Below are positions 6,512-13,466 of a stretch of DNA of 16,238 bases, piece after piece (the first letter of the stretch is position 1; each line of letters begins with the position of its first letter). The notes under the pieces were generated by a model. That model ran no database searches. It was not told the DNA's origin and was given only the letters and a program-made list of their open reading frames with translations. A program made the position numbers and the translations under genes. Location: contig JBBQBQ010000058.1 of assembly GCA_038317685.1 (NCBI GenBank), forward strand, positions 1 to 16,238, in the 5' to 3' direction. The stretch comes from JBBQBQ01 sp038317685. Lineage in GTDB: Bacteria; Desulfobacterota; Desulfuromonadia; Desulfuromonadales; DDH964.

Positions 6512-7282
6512 ATGGGTCTGATGACAGGAAAGCGCGGCATCATCCTCGGTGTCGCCAATGACATGAGCATTGCCTGGGGGATTGCCCAGCAGTTGCGCGC
6601 CCAAGGGGCGACGCTGGCCTTCACCTACCTTAACGAGGCCCTCGAAAAGCGGGTCCGGCCCCTGGCCGAAAGTGTCGGAGCCGAACTGATCCTCCCCTGC
6701 GACGTGGCCAGCGATTCAGATATCGAACGGACCTTCGCCGAACTGGAGAAGGCCTGGGGAAAGATCGACTTCGTCGTCCACGCGGTGGCTTTCGCCAACC
6801 GCGAGGATCTCAAACACCCGTTCAGCCAGACCACGCGCGACGGGTTCAGGCTGGCGATGGACATCAGCGCCTACTCGCTGGTGGCAGTCACCCGCTATGC
6901 GGTCCCGTTGATGCAGGAGGGCGGCAGCATCCTGACCCTGACCTATCTCGGCGCCACCCGCGTCGTTCCCAACTATAACGTGATGGGGGTGGCCAAGGCG
7001 GCCCTTGAAGCAGCAACCCGCTACCTGGCCGCCGAACTCGGCGAAAAGGGGATACGGGTCAATGCCATCTCCGCCGGACCGATCAGGACCCTGGCGGCCT
7101 CGGGGATTGCCAACTTCAAATCGAAAATGGCCCTGATGGACGAACATGCGCCCTTGCGGCGGACCGTAACCCAGGAAGAAGTCGGCAAGTCCGCGGTCTA
7201 CTTCCTCTCCGATCTGGGGAGCGGCGTGACCGGCGAAATACATTTTGTCGATGCCGGCTTCAACGTTGTGGTTCCGGCCTGA
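6512..7282 (+). CDS. fabI: Enoyl-[acyl-carrier-protein] reductase (NADH) FabI
   Basis: Reduces the trans-2-enoyl-ACP double bond in the last step of each fatty-acid elongation cycle, in the cytoplasm. It is 256 aa, of usual length, with a GGGAGGA ribosome site (6498-6504) seven bases before ATG 6512; the N-terminus MGLMTGKRG suits the family. It is an SDR-fold protein of the FabI subtype: nucleotide-binding G-V-A-N-D-M-S-I-A-W-G-I replaces the usual TGxxxGxG, and the catalytic residues are Y145 (LTYLGA) and the Tyr155-x6-Lys162 pair (YNVMGVAK), matching Y146/Y156/K163 of E. coli FabI with a one-residue shift. The Rossmann DVAS segment, RVNAISAGPIRTLAASGI and the FVDAGFNVV ending are all present. 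It lies between the DsbC-like gene and hflX, 64 bases before the hflX ATG. Confidence 0.96.
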   Translation: MGLMTGKRGIILGVANDMSIAWGIAQQLRAQGATLAFTYLNEALEKRVRPLAESVGAELILPCDVASDSDIERTFAELEKAWGKIDFVVHAVAFANREDLKHPFSQTTRDGFRLAMDISAYSLVAVTRYAVPLMQEGGSILTLTYLGATRVVPNYNVMGVAKAALEAATRYLAAELGEKGIRVNAISAGPIRTLAASGIANFKSKMALMDEHAPLRRTVTQEEVGKSAVYFLSDLGSGVTGEIHFVDAGFNVVVPA

Positions 7283-7306
7283 TATGCATTACACCCCTTC
7301 CTGGCG

Positions 7307-7339
7307 GCAACCGGGGACCCTTCCGGGGTTTCCGGTTGC
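7307..7339 (+). promoter_or_regulatory. 14-bp hairpin immediately before the hflX start
   Basis: GCAACCGG (7307-7314) pairs perfectly with CCGGTTGC (7332-7339). The stem continues inward through GGACCC against GGGTTT, with two G-T wobbles, to a five-base loop. Only seven bases separate the stem from ATG 7347. There is no T run after it, so it is either a weak fabI terminator or a structure affecting hflX translation. Confidence 0.5.
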
Positions 7340-7346
7340 TTGAACC

Positions 7347-9002
7347 ATGGCCGCCAGCACCCTGCACGGCAACCTGGCCGGACTCAAGCCGAGCCAGATC
7401 CAGGCTCTGGAGCGCATCTACCGCCGCCGCATTCCCCCCGACCAGCTGATTACCCCGGAACTCGCCCGCTACCTCAGCGAACGGTCCCTGGAACTGCGTC
7501 GCCAGCTCGGAGTGATCATCGATCGGCAAGGGACGATCGTTCATGTCATCGTCGGCGATGATCGCGAGATCATTATCCCCGATCTCTCTGCCTATGGTCT
7601 CGGCCGCAGTGGTCTGCGCGGTCTGCGCTGCATTCACACCCACCTCAAAGGGGAGCCTCTTTCCCAGGATGACCTGACCGACCTGGCGCTGCTGCGTCTC
7701 GATTTGCTGGCGGCCATTGCCGTCGCCAGTGACGGTCTCCCGGGACGAACCGATTACGCTTACCTGCTCCCGCCGCGCCCAGGCGCCAGTAACGTGGAAG
7801 TCGCTTCGGTTCCGAACTTCCATGACCTCGAACTGCAGCTTGACGCCTTCCTGTCGGGACTCGACGCCGAGCTCGAGCGCAAGATGGCGGAGACCCTCGA
7901 TCTCTCCGATACCCGCGAGCGGGCGCTGCTGATTTCGGTTAGTCAGGCCCCGCGCCACGCCATTGACGATTCCCTCGATGAACTCGCGGAACTGGCGCGG
8001 ACTGCCGATGTGTTGGTTCTCGACCGCATCGTGCAGCGACCGCGGCAGCTCAACCCCAACTATCTGATGGGGGAAGGGAAGGTCAAGGAAGTCATTATTC
8101 GCGCCTTGCAGCAGGGGGCCACGCTGCTGATCTTCGATCAGGAACTCTCTCCGGTGCAGGCCCGCTCCATCGGTGCCATTACCGACCTCAAGGCTCTTGA
8201 CCGAACCCAGTTGATCCTCGATATCTTCGCCCGGCGAGCCCACACCCTCGATGGCAAGGTCCAGGTCGAACTTGCCCAGTTAAAATACATCCTGCCGCGG
8301 TTAATGGGGAAGGGGACGGCCTTGTCCCGCCTGATGGGCGGTATCGGCGGCCGCGGCCCGGGGGAAACCAAACTGGAAATCGATCGGCGGCGCATCCGCG
8401 AGCGTATCTCCCGCCTGGAAAAACAGTTGGAGAACCTGGCCAAGGGCCGTCGCCAGCGGCGGCAGAAACGGGTCCGGGCCGGGGTGCCGATCGTCTCCAT
8501 CGTCGGCTATACCAATGCCGGGAAATCGACCCTCTTAAACGCCCTGACCCAGAGTGAAGTTTTCACCGAGGACCTTCTCTTCGCCACCCTCGATACTTCG
8601 ACACGGCGGCTCCGTTTTCCTCTGGAACGCGAGGTGATCATCACCGACACCGTCGGTTTTATCCGGCAGCTGCCGAAGAACCTGATCGGTGCCTTCAAGG
8701 CGACCCTGGAAGAGTTGGAGGACGCCGACCTGCTGTTGCATGTCGTCGATGTGGCCAACCCGCGATTCGAAGAGCAGATCACTGCGGTCGAAAAGATTTT
8801 GACCGACCTCGCCCTCGATCGCATTTCCCGGCTTTTGGTCTTCAATAAAGTCGATCTGCTGGCACCGGACGAGGCTGCTGCCCTCGCGCGACGTTTCGAT
8901 GCCATTCCAATCTCGGCCCGGGTGCGCGGAAGCTTTGTGCCGCTGCTGGCCGAACTGCAACGCCGATTCTGGCCGGAGGAGAGCGAACTCCTTGACACTT
9001 AA
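7347..9002 (+). CDS. hflX: Ribosome-associated GTPase HflX, long form with extra N-terminal domain
   Basis: TRAFAC-class GTPase that binds the large ribosomal subunit and, in studied bacteria, splits stalled ribosomes under stress. It is 551 aa against about 430 for E. coli HflX. Residues from about 190 to the end are classical: the HflX N-domain (PRHAIDDSLDELAELARTAD, LDRIVQRPRQLNPNYLMGEGK, FDQELSPVQAR), the glycine-rich loop GGIGGRGPGETKLE, a coiled coil (about 348-375), and the G-domain with G1 at Gly387 (GYTNAGKS), G3 DTVG, G4 NKVD and G5 SA. Residues 1-150 are an added domain containing H97-T-H99 and a downstream S106/D109, resembling a JAMM/MPN metal motif. The start is the first ATG after an in-frame TGA (7341-7343); no good Shine-Dalgarno is present. 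The final codons contain the mltD -35 box. Confidence 0.94.
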   Translation: MAASTLHGNLAGLKPSQIQALERIYRRRIPPDQLITPELARYLSERSLELRRQLGVIIDRQGTIVHVIVGDDREIIIPDLSAYGLGRSGLRGLRCIHTHLKGEPLSQDDLTDLALLRLDLLAAIAVASDGLPGRTDYAYLLPPRPGASNVEVASVPNFHDLELQLDAFLSGLDAELERKMAETLDLSDTRERALLISVSQAPRHAIDDSLDELAELARTADVLVLDRIVQRPRQLNPNYLMGEGKVKEVIIRALQQGATLLIFDQELSPVQARSIGAITDLKALDRTQLILDIFARRAHTLDGKVQVELAQLKYILPRLMGKGTALSRLMGGIGGRGPGETKLEIDRRRIRERISRLEKQLENLAKGRRQRRQKRVRAGVPIVSIVGYTNAGKSTLLNALTQSEVFTEDLLFATLDTSTRRLRFPLEREVIITDTVGFIRQLPKNLIGAFKATLEELEDADLLLHVVDVANPRFEEQITAVEKILTDLALDRISRLLVFNKVDLLAPDEAAALARRFDAIPISARVRGSFVPLLAELQRRFWPEESELLDT

Positions 9003-9018
9003 GGGGAAAACTTATAAT
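8992..9018 (+). promoter_or_regulatory. Near-consensus promoter for mltD, inside the hflX 3' end
   Basis: Perfect TTGACA (8992-8997) and perfect TATAAT (9013-9018) boxes are separated by 15 bases, two fewer than optimal. The -35 lies in the last codons of hflX. The start would fall near 9025, about 20 bases before the mltD ATG. The short spacer may moderate an otherwise very strong promoter. Confidence 0.6.
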
Positions 9019-9045
9019 CTAAGGCCCTCTTTCAGGAGGATTGCG

Positions 9046-10860
9046 ATGATTAAAACGGTTATCGCGGGGTTGCTGACGCTGCTGCTCTGTGGCTGCCTGG
9101 CTGCACTCGACGGGGTCCCGACACCAGAACCGGCGGCCGTGCCGCCGGCACCGGCTGCCGCCGCATTGCCGGCCGGTGAGCCGGGAATGGTCCTTTCGCT
9201 CCCGGAGGTTGCCGCTGCCGCATCGTCCCCGGTCTCCCCGTCGGCGCCGGGTGTCATGGGTGCCGCAACGGACGGGACCGAGCTCTCCCCTGAGGTACCG
9301 ATTGGGGACCACGGAGCGGGCGACCAGACGACCGAACTCCTCGCGGCGGATGAGGACGCCTCGGAGTCGGAAGCTGCTGACCCGGAGACCATCGAGGAGA
9401 AGGCGGTCCTGGCTGACGCCGATCAGGCGGTGCCGGAGAACGAAGGGGTTACCGTCCCCGCCGATGAGGTCACCTTCGATTTCCCGGTCGTCGAGAACGA
9501 AAAAGTTCGTTATTACATCGACTATTTCAATGGTCCCGGGCGTGAAGTCTTCGGCCGTTGGCTGTCGCGAGCCGGGCGCTATCTGCCGGTCATGCAGCCG
9601 ATTTTTGCCGAGGAAGGGATCCCCCAGGACCTGGCTTACCTGGCGATGATCGAGTCCGGATTCAATAACCGTGCTTACAGTTGGGCCCATGCCGCAGGCC
9701 CCTGGCAGTTTATCGAAGGGACCGGTCGGATCATGGGCCTCAAGGGGGACTGGTGGTACGATGAACGCCGGGACTTCGAAAAGTCCACCCGTGCTGCGGC
9801 CCGATACCTGAGGGAACTCAATGTCCAACTCGGCGGCGACTGGTATCTGACCCTGGCGTCCTATAACGCCGGCCCGGGGAGAATTCTCAAAGCCATCGAA
9901 AAGGGCAACAGCCGGGATTTCTGGGACCTGACTCACGGCAACCTTCTCCAGCCTGAAACCAAGACTTACGTTCCCAAGCTCCTGGCGGCGGTGATCATCG
10001 CCAAACAACCGGAAAAGTACGGATTTACCTCGGTTGAGGTCCTCCCTCCGCTGGCCTTCGAAACGGTCATGATCCCGACGGCTACCGACCTTGAGATTGT
10101 CGCCCGCCTGTGCGGCATCGACTACGATGAGATCAAGCGGCTCAACCCCGAGCTCAAACGCTGGTGTACACCCCCGGCGCTCCGTAATTATTCGCTGCGT
10201 GTTCCCCAGGGACTTGGCGAGAAGTTCCTCGCAGGGTATTCGCAAATCCCCCCCAATGAACGGGCCAATTATCAGCACCACCGGATCAAGAGCGGCGACA
10301 CCCTGCTCGCCATCGCCAAGAAATACGGGATTCGGGTCGCTGACATTCACACCCTCAATACCATTAAGAACCCCCGTTCTCTCAAAATCGGCACTGACCT
10401 GATCCTCCCCTTGCGCAAAGGGCTGAGCGGCCCGTCACGGCAGGAACTTGCCGACGATTATGTACGGACCAAGCGGCCAGGAACGATCTACACCGTCAAA
10501 AGCGGCGACAACCTTGGGAAGGTTGCCCGACGTTTCGGTATCAGCCAGAGCGATCTGCGGACCCGGAACCGGCTCAGCAGCAAGAGCGTCCTGCGCGTCG
10601 GCCAGACGCTGGTCATCTCCGCCTCCGCGGCAAACAAGAACACCGACGCCAAGCCCATCTCCAGACAGGCCAAAGTCCTGAGCGGCCCGACCCGCAAGAT
10701 CACCTATCGGGTCCGGGCCGGCGACACCCTGTGGGGGATCAGCCGGCAGTTCGATGTCGCCACCTCCCAGATCATCGGCTGGAACAACCTGGGCGACGAT
10801 CCGGTCCTCCAACCGGGCGACACCCTGACTTTGCTGGTTCAAAGTGGCCGCCGGGGGTGA
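9046..10860 (+). CDS. mltD: Membrane-bound lytic murein transglycosylase D with three LysM repeats
   Basis: Outer-membrane-anchored lytic transglycosylase that cleaves the MurNAc-GlcNAc bond of peptidoglycan to form 1,6-anhydro ends. The ATG at 9046 has CAGGAGGA (9033-9040) five bases upstream; the open frame back to 8899 lies inside hflX. It is 604 aa. The N-terminus MIKTVIAGLLTLLLCGC ends in a lipobox (Cys17). Residues about 20-140 form a Pro/Ala-rich then acidic low-complexity linker. The SLT domain (about 180-310) has catalytic Glu203 in MIESGF, then AAGPWQFIEGTGR and ASYNAGPGRI, typical of MltD. Three LysM repeats follow at about 408-457, 480-525 and 552-600 (IKSGDTLLAIAKKYG, VKSGDNLGKVARRFG, VRAGDTLWGISRQF). 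The E. coli protein has two LysM repeats. It has its own promoter. Confidence 0.94.
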   Translation: MIKTVIAGLLTLLLCGCLAALDGVPTPEPAAVPPAPAAAALPAGEPGMVLSLPEVAAAASSPVSPSAPGVMGAATDGTELSPEVPIGDHGAGDQTTELLAADEDASESEAADPETIEEKAVLADADQAVPENEGVTVPADEVTFDFPVVENEKVRYYIDYFNGPGREVFGRWLSRAGRYLPVMQPIFAEEGIPQDLAYLAMIESGFNNRAYSWAHAAGPWQFIEGTGRIMGLKGDWWYDERRDFEKSTRAAARYLRELNVQLGGDWYLTLASYNAGPGRILKAIEKGNSRDFWDLTHGNLLQPETKTYVPKLLAAVIIAKQPEKYGFTSVEVLPPLAFETVMIPTATDLEIVARLCGIDYDEIKRLNPELKRWCTPPALRNYSLRVPQGLGEKFLAGYSQIPPNERANYQHHRIKSGDTLLAIAKKYGIRVADIHTLNTIKNPRSLKIGTDLILPLRKGLSGPSRQELADDYVRTKRPGTIYTVKSGDNLGKVARRFGISQSDLRTRNRLSSKSVLRVGQTLVISASAANKNTDAKPISRQAKVLSGPTRKITYRVRAGDTLWGISRQFDVATSQIIGWNNLGDDPVLQPGDTLTLLVQSGRRG

Positions 10861-10909
10861 CGGGGGACGATTCCTGGTTCACAATTCCCGGCCGGCGACC
10901 TTTCGACGG

Positions 10910-10923
10910 ACGGCTTCCGCCGT
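10910..10923 (+). terminator. Possible weak terminator after mltD
   Basis: ACGGC (10910-10914) and GCCGT (10919-10923) form a short GC-rich stem with a TTCC loop, about 50 bases after the mltD stop, followed only by TT. A second small hairpin, CCGGCA/TGCCGG, lies near 10938-10957. Otherwise the 263-base gap 10861-11123 shows no gene; the TPR-gene promoter is near its end. Confidence 0.25.
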
Positions 10924-11055
10924 TTCCGAACTCGCCGGCATTGGATTGCCGGCCGCAAAATTCCCGGCTGCCCCACCCTCCTCGGCCGGTCCTCTCCCCG
11001 CTTTGGAGGATTCCCGCCAGGGCCTCTTCCATGGTCGTCAAGCCGGCTATTTGCT

Positions 11056-11084
11056 TTGACTTTTGCAGGGGAGGTTGCTAGACT
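11056..11084 (+). promoter_or_regulatory. Sigma70-type promoter for the TPR-Smr gene pair
   Basis: TTGACT (11056-11061, 5 of 6) and TAGACT (11079-11084, 4 of 6) are separated by 17 bases. The predicted start is near 11091, about 33 bases before the ATG at 11124. Confidence 0.55.
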
Positions 11085-11123
11085 CCTCGCGCCTCAATCC
11101 CCTGGAAAGGACCTGTTCCCCCC

Positions 11124-11849
11124 ATGCTCAGCTTAGCGGTAGCCCTGTTTTTCTCCCTCGTCGTGCAACTCCTTCTCGGTCTTGTCGCCGGTGTCAATCC
11201 CTGGATTTCCGGGATTGTCGCGGTGGTGGTCTTCGGAGTCGTCTTCCTGCTTCTGGCCCGCTTTGTCATGAAAAAGATCAGCGGCCTGATGGAGACCGCT
11301 CAGCGCGACCTGCAGGCCCAGCGTTGGGACAAGGCGATCAAGGTCCTGGAGAGCGGGATGCGTTACGCTCCCTGGCAGTTCTACATCAAGGCGCAGCTCA
11401 AGGCCCAGATCGGTACCATTCTCTTTCTTAAACGCGACTTCGCCGAGGCCTTCGAATATCTGCAGCAAGGCTTTGTCCGGCATTGGATGGCAATGGGGAT
11501 GCTCGCCGTCTGCTACATGAAGCGCAACAAGAGCGCCAAAATGATCGAAACCTTTGAGAAGGCGACCACCGCGACCAAGAAGGAGCCGCTCCTTTGGGCT
11601 CTTTATGCCTACTGCCTGGACAAGATCGGGGAGCGCTCCAAGGCGATCGATGCCCTGCAACGGGGGCTGAAGCGAACCAAGGACGAGGACCGACTGCAGG
11701 AAAACCTCGATCTCCTCAAGGAGGGAAAGAGGATGAAGATGAAAGATTTTGGGGATCTCTGGTTCCAGTTCCACCTTGAGAGCCCGGGGACGATTATCAA
11801 GCAGCAGACCAAGGCGATTCAGGGGCGCCGGAAGATCGTCCGCCAATGA
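11124..11849 (+). CDS. Two-TM membrane-anchored TPR-repeat protein
   Basis: 241-aa protein of unknown specific function. The ATG at 11124 follows GGAAAGGA (11104-11111) at a rather long 12-base spacing. Two hydrophobic helices (about residues 3-22 and 27-49) are followed by basic residues (FVMKKISG), so the remaining part should face the cytoplasm. From about residue 55 to 200 the sequence is TPR-like: AQRDLQAQRWDKAIKVLESGMRYAPW, then FLKRDFAEAFEYLQQG, then LYAYCLDKIGERSKAIDALQRGLK, with the small/aromatic spacing expected of helix pairs. The C-terminus is basic (QGRRKIVRQ). TPR modules usually hold protein partners; the best candidate is the product of the next gene, whose start overlaps this stop (ATGA at 11846-11849). 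Confidence 0.8.
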   Translation: MLSLAVALFFSLVVQLLLGLVAGVNPWISGIVAVVVFGVVFLLLARFVMKKISGLMETAQRDLQAQRWDKAIKVLESGMRYAPWQFYIKAQLKAQIGTILFLKRDFAEAFEYLQQGFVRHWMAMGMLAVCYMKRNKSAKMIETFEKATTATKKEPLLWALYAYCLDKIGERSKAIDALQRGLKRTKDEDRLQENLDLLKEGKRMKMKDFGDLWFQFHLESPGTIIKQQTKAIQGRRKIVRQ

Positions 11850-12562
11850 AGGGCAAGCCCGGCAACAAACCCCCTGCTAAAGATTTTAAACACAACCCCT
11901 TCAAAAATCTGAAGGGGTTGCCTGTTGATAGCGTCGTCGGCCCGGCCCCGACCGCTGCGCCGCTTCCTCCCCCGAAGGCGTCGATTCCGGAGGATCGTGA
12001 TGCGCCGGATCTTTTCTCCGCCGAAATGGAACGCCTGGGGGTGCAGCGCCAGACCGGCGCGCAAGATCGGCCCCTCCTTCCATCAAAGCCCCCCGTTGAG
12101 GACGACCCGACAGGGCCCTGCGACGATGAGACCAGCCTCTTCCTGGAAGCACTGGGCCGTCTCGACAGTCCTTTTCAGGATCACCTCCCCGAAGCAGATG
12201 AGATCGTTCCGCCCCGGGCTCTGCCGCGGCGGATGCGTCAGCTCGAACAGGGCCGGATGGCCCCTGAATCGCAGTTGGATCTCCACGGGATGATCCGCGC
12301 CCAGGCCCTGGAACGGGTGCGCTGGTTCCTGAAAGACGCGGTATTTCAAGGGCTGAGAACGGTCCTGATCGTCACCGGCCAGGGGAGGAATTCGCCTCAG
12401 GGACCGGTCCTTCGCGAAGCCGTCTGCAGCTATCTCGCCGGCGGTGGCGAGGGCCTGGTCGGCGAGTGGGGCATGGCTCCAGCCCGCTACGGGGGAGCAG
12501 GAGCAATTGTGGTCTTTCTGCGAGGCTCCGAAGGCAGGACGGTCGATGAACCCGGTCGCTAA
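11846..12562 (+). CDS. Smr-domain protein
   Basis: 238-aa protein ending in a small MutS-related (Smr) domain, a module known as a DNA or RNA endonuclease in MutS2 and related proteins. The ATG overlaps the stop of the TPR gene. Residues 1-130 are mostly disordered-looking (Pro, Asp and Ala rich) apart from a short HNPFKNLKGL segment near the start that I recall in Smr proteins of related bacteria. The Smr domain spans about 140-228: L144-D-L-H-G148, RVRWFLKDAVFQGLRTVLIVTGQG, the T177-G-Q-G-R-N-S183 loop (usually TGxGxxS), and a GAIVVFLR strand ending. The LDxH and TGxG motifs tied to nuclease activity in other Smr proteins are therefore kept. It is a stand-alone Smr protein without MutS domains, and its substrate is unknown. 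An 11-bp hairpin lies within codons 16-25. Confidence 0.88.
   Translation: MKGKPGNKPPAKDFKHNPFKNLKGLPVDSVVGPAPTAAPLPPPKASIPEDRDAPDLFSAEMERLGVQRQTGAQDRPLLPSKPPVEDDPTGPCDDETSLFLEALGRLDSPFQDHLPEADEIVPPRALPRRMRQLEQGRMAPESQLDLHGMIRAQALERVRWFLKDAVFQGLRTVLIVTGQGRNSPQGPVLREAVCSYLAGGGEGLVGEWGMAPARYGGAGAIVVFLRGSEGRTVDEPGR
11893..11920 (+). repeat. Perfect hairpin inside the 5' coding part of the Smr gene
   Basis: CAACCCCTTCA (11893-11903) and TGAAGGGGTTG (11910-11920) are exact 11-base inverted repeats with a six-base AT-rich loop, 47 bases after the Smr ATG. There is no T run downstream on the + strand. It encodes part of the HNPFKNLKGL segment, so it is constrained as coding sequence too. Confidence 0.6.
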
Positions 12563-12599
12563 ACGGCCAGGGGAGGGGAGCCTGGATCAGGGGCAGGAA

Positions 12600-12636
12600 G
12601 GCAACGGGCGCGGCCGAAAAGGTTGCGCCCGTTGCC
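12600..12636. terminator. Strong hairpin between convergent Smr and mqnA genes
   Basis: GGCAACGGGCGC (12600-12611) pairs perfectly with GCGCCCGTTGCC (12625-12636). The inner bases GGCC/GGTT extend the stem to 16 pairs, two of them G-T, closing a GAAAA loop. It lies in the 82-base gap between converging 3' ends, 37 bases after the Smr stop and 8 bases after the mqnA stop, and can fold on both strands. Neither strand has a T run right after it. Confidence 0.65.
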
Positions 12637-12644
12637 GTTGGAGC

Positions 12645-13466
12645 CTATTCAAAAAAACGCAGGCTCGGCACCTCGGGCAACAGCCCGTGGCTGTGACAGA
12701 GAGAAAAATACCGCTCCAGGCCGGCCAGGTGGCGAGGACCGAGATCGTAGTCCATGCTGCGCCAGTAGGCCGCCAATTCTGCTTCGGGGAGCCAGGTTCG
12801 CTCGGGGCTGACCGCCGCCAGTTGTTCCAGGGAGCCAAAGGCGCGGCGCCGGGCGACGGCTAACTGGTCAGCCAAGGCCCGAACCGCATCCGGCTGTGAC
12901 TCTCCCACGCTGAGGCGCAGAATCCAAAGGGCGAAGACGAAGGGGAGGCCGGTCCAATCGACCCAAAGCGCGCCGAGATCGTAACAGAAGGACCACCGTT
13001 CCGGCTGCCGGCCGGCACGCAAGGCCCGGTCCCCGATCAGAAGGGCGGCCTGACCCCTGGCCAGAAGCTCTTCAACCGGGCCTTCCGGAACCGCAAATTG
13101 ACAGGAGCGGTGACCAAAGCGCTCGCGCAACAGGATTTTAAGGAGATTGACGGAGGTTGCCGATTCGCCGGTCAGGTAAATGGTCGTACCATCCAGTGCT
13201 TCGATCGGCACCGGGGAAAAGAGCAGAACACTCCGGACTGCCCCGAAGGAGCTGATCGAATGGCCGGGGAGGAGGAGGTAGCTCCGCCAGTTTCTCCCAT
13301 ACTCAAAGGAGGAAGAAGGGCTGACGTCGATCTCGCCGGCGGCCAGCAACTCATTGAGGTGGGCCGGGACCCCGGGAATGATGGTGCCGGAAAAGCCGGT
13401 CTCTTCCAGATAGTGGAAGAAGGGGGCGCAGTTGGCGTAGGTGATATGGCCGACGCGCAGGGTCAT
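12645..13466 (-). CDS. mqnA: Chorismate dehydratase MqnA (futalosine menaquinone pathway)
   Basis: Converts chorismate to 3-[(1-carboxyvinyl)oxy]benzoate, the first committed step of the futalosine route to menaquinone, in the cytoplasm. It is 273 aa, of usual length, and resembles a type II periplasmic-binding fold without a signal peptide. Family motifs are RVGHITYANCAPFF (residues 4-17), the DVSPSSSFEY block (47-56) that carries the substrate-pocket serines, ESATSVNLLKILL, and ALLIGDRAL followed by WSFCYDLGALWVDWTGLPFVFALW. The ATG (13464-13466) overlaps the stop of the upstream TolC-family gene (ATGA), so it is the last gene of a minus-strand operon. No other mqn gene is in the window. 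It implies a menaquinone-based, probably anaerobic, respiratory chain. Confidence 0.93.
   Translation of the reverse strand: MTLRVGHITYANCAPFFHYLEETGFSGTIIPGVPAHLNELLAAGEIDVSPSSSFEYGRNWRSYLLLPGHSISSFGAVRSVLLFSPVPIEALDGTTIYLTGESATSVNLLKILLRERFGHRSCQFAVPEGPVEELLARGQAALLIGDRALRAGRQPERWSFCYDLGALWVDWTGLPFVFALWILRLSVGESQPDAVRALADQLAVARRRAFGSLEQLAAVSPERTWLPEAELAAYWRSMDYDLGPRHLAGLERYFSLCHSHGLLPEVPSLRFFE

Noticed and set aside
9019..10350. Long minus-strand open frame (443 codons) opposite mltD
   Set aside because: It lies antisense to a well-supported mltD with SLT and LysM motifs, has no recognisable domain and no ribosome site; long antisense frames are common in GC-rich genes.
10731..11081. Plus-strand frame crossing the mltD end and the following gap
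   Set aside because: It begins inside mltD in another frame, has no ribosome site and no recognisable domain, and the gap looks non-coding.
11133..11846. Minus-strand open frame (237 codons) opposite the TPR gene
   Set aside because: It mirrors the TPR gene almost exactly and shows no family motifs; the plus-strand gene has a promoter and an ATGA link to the Smr gene.
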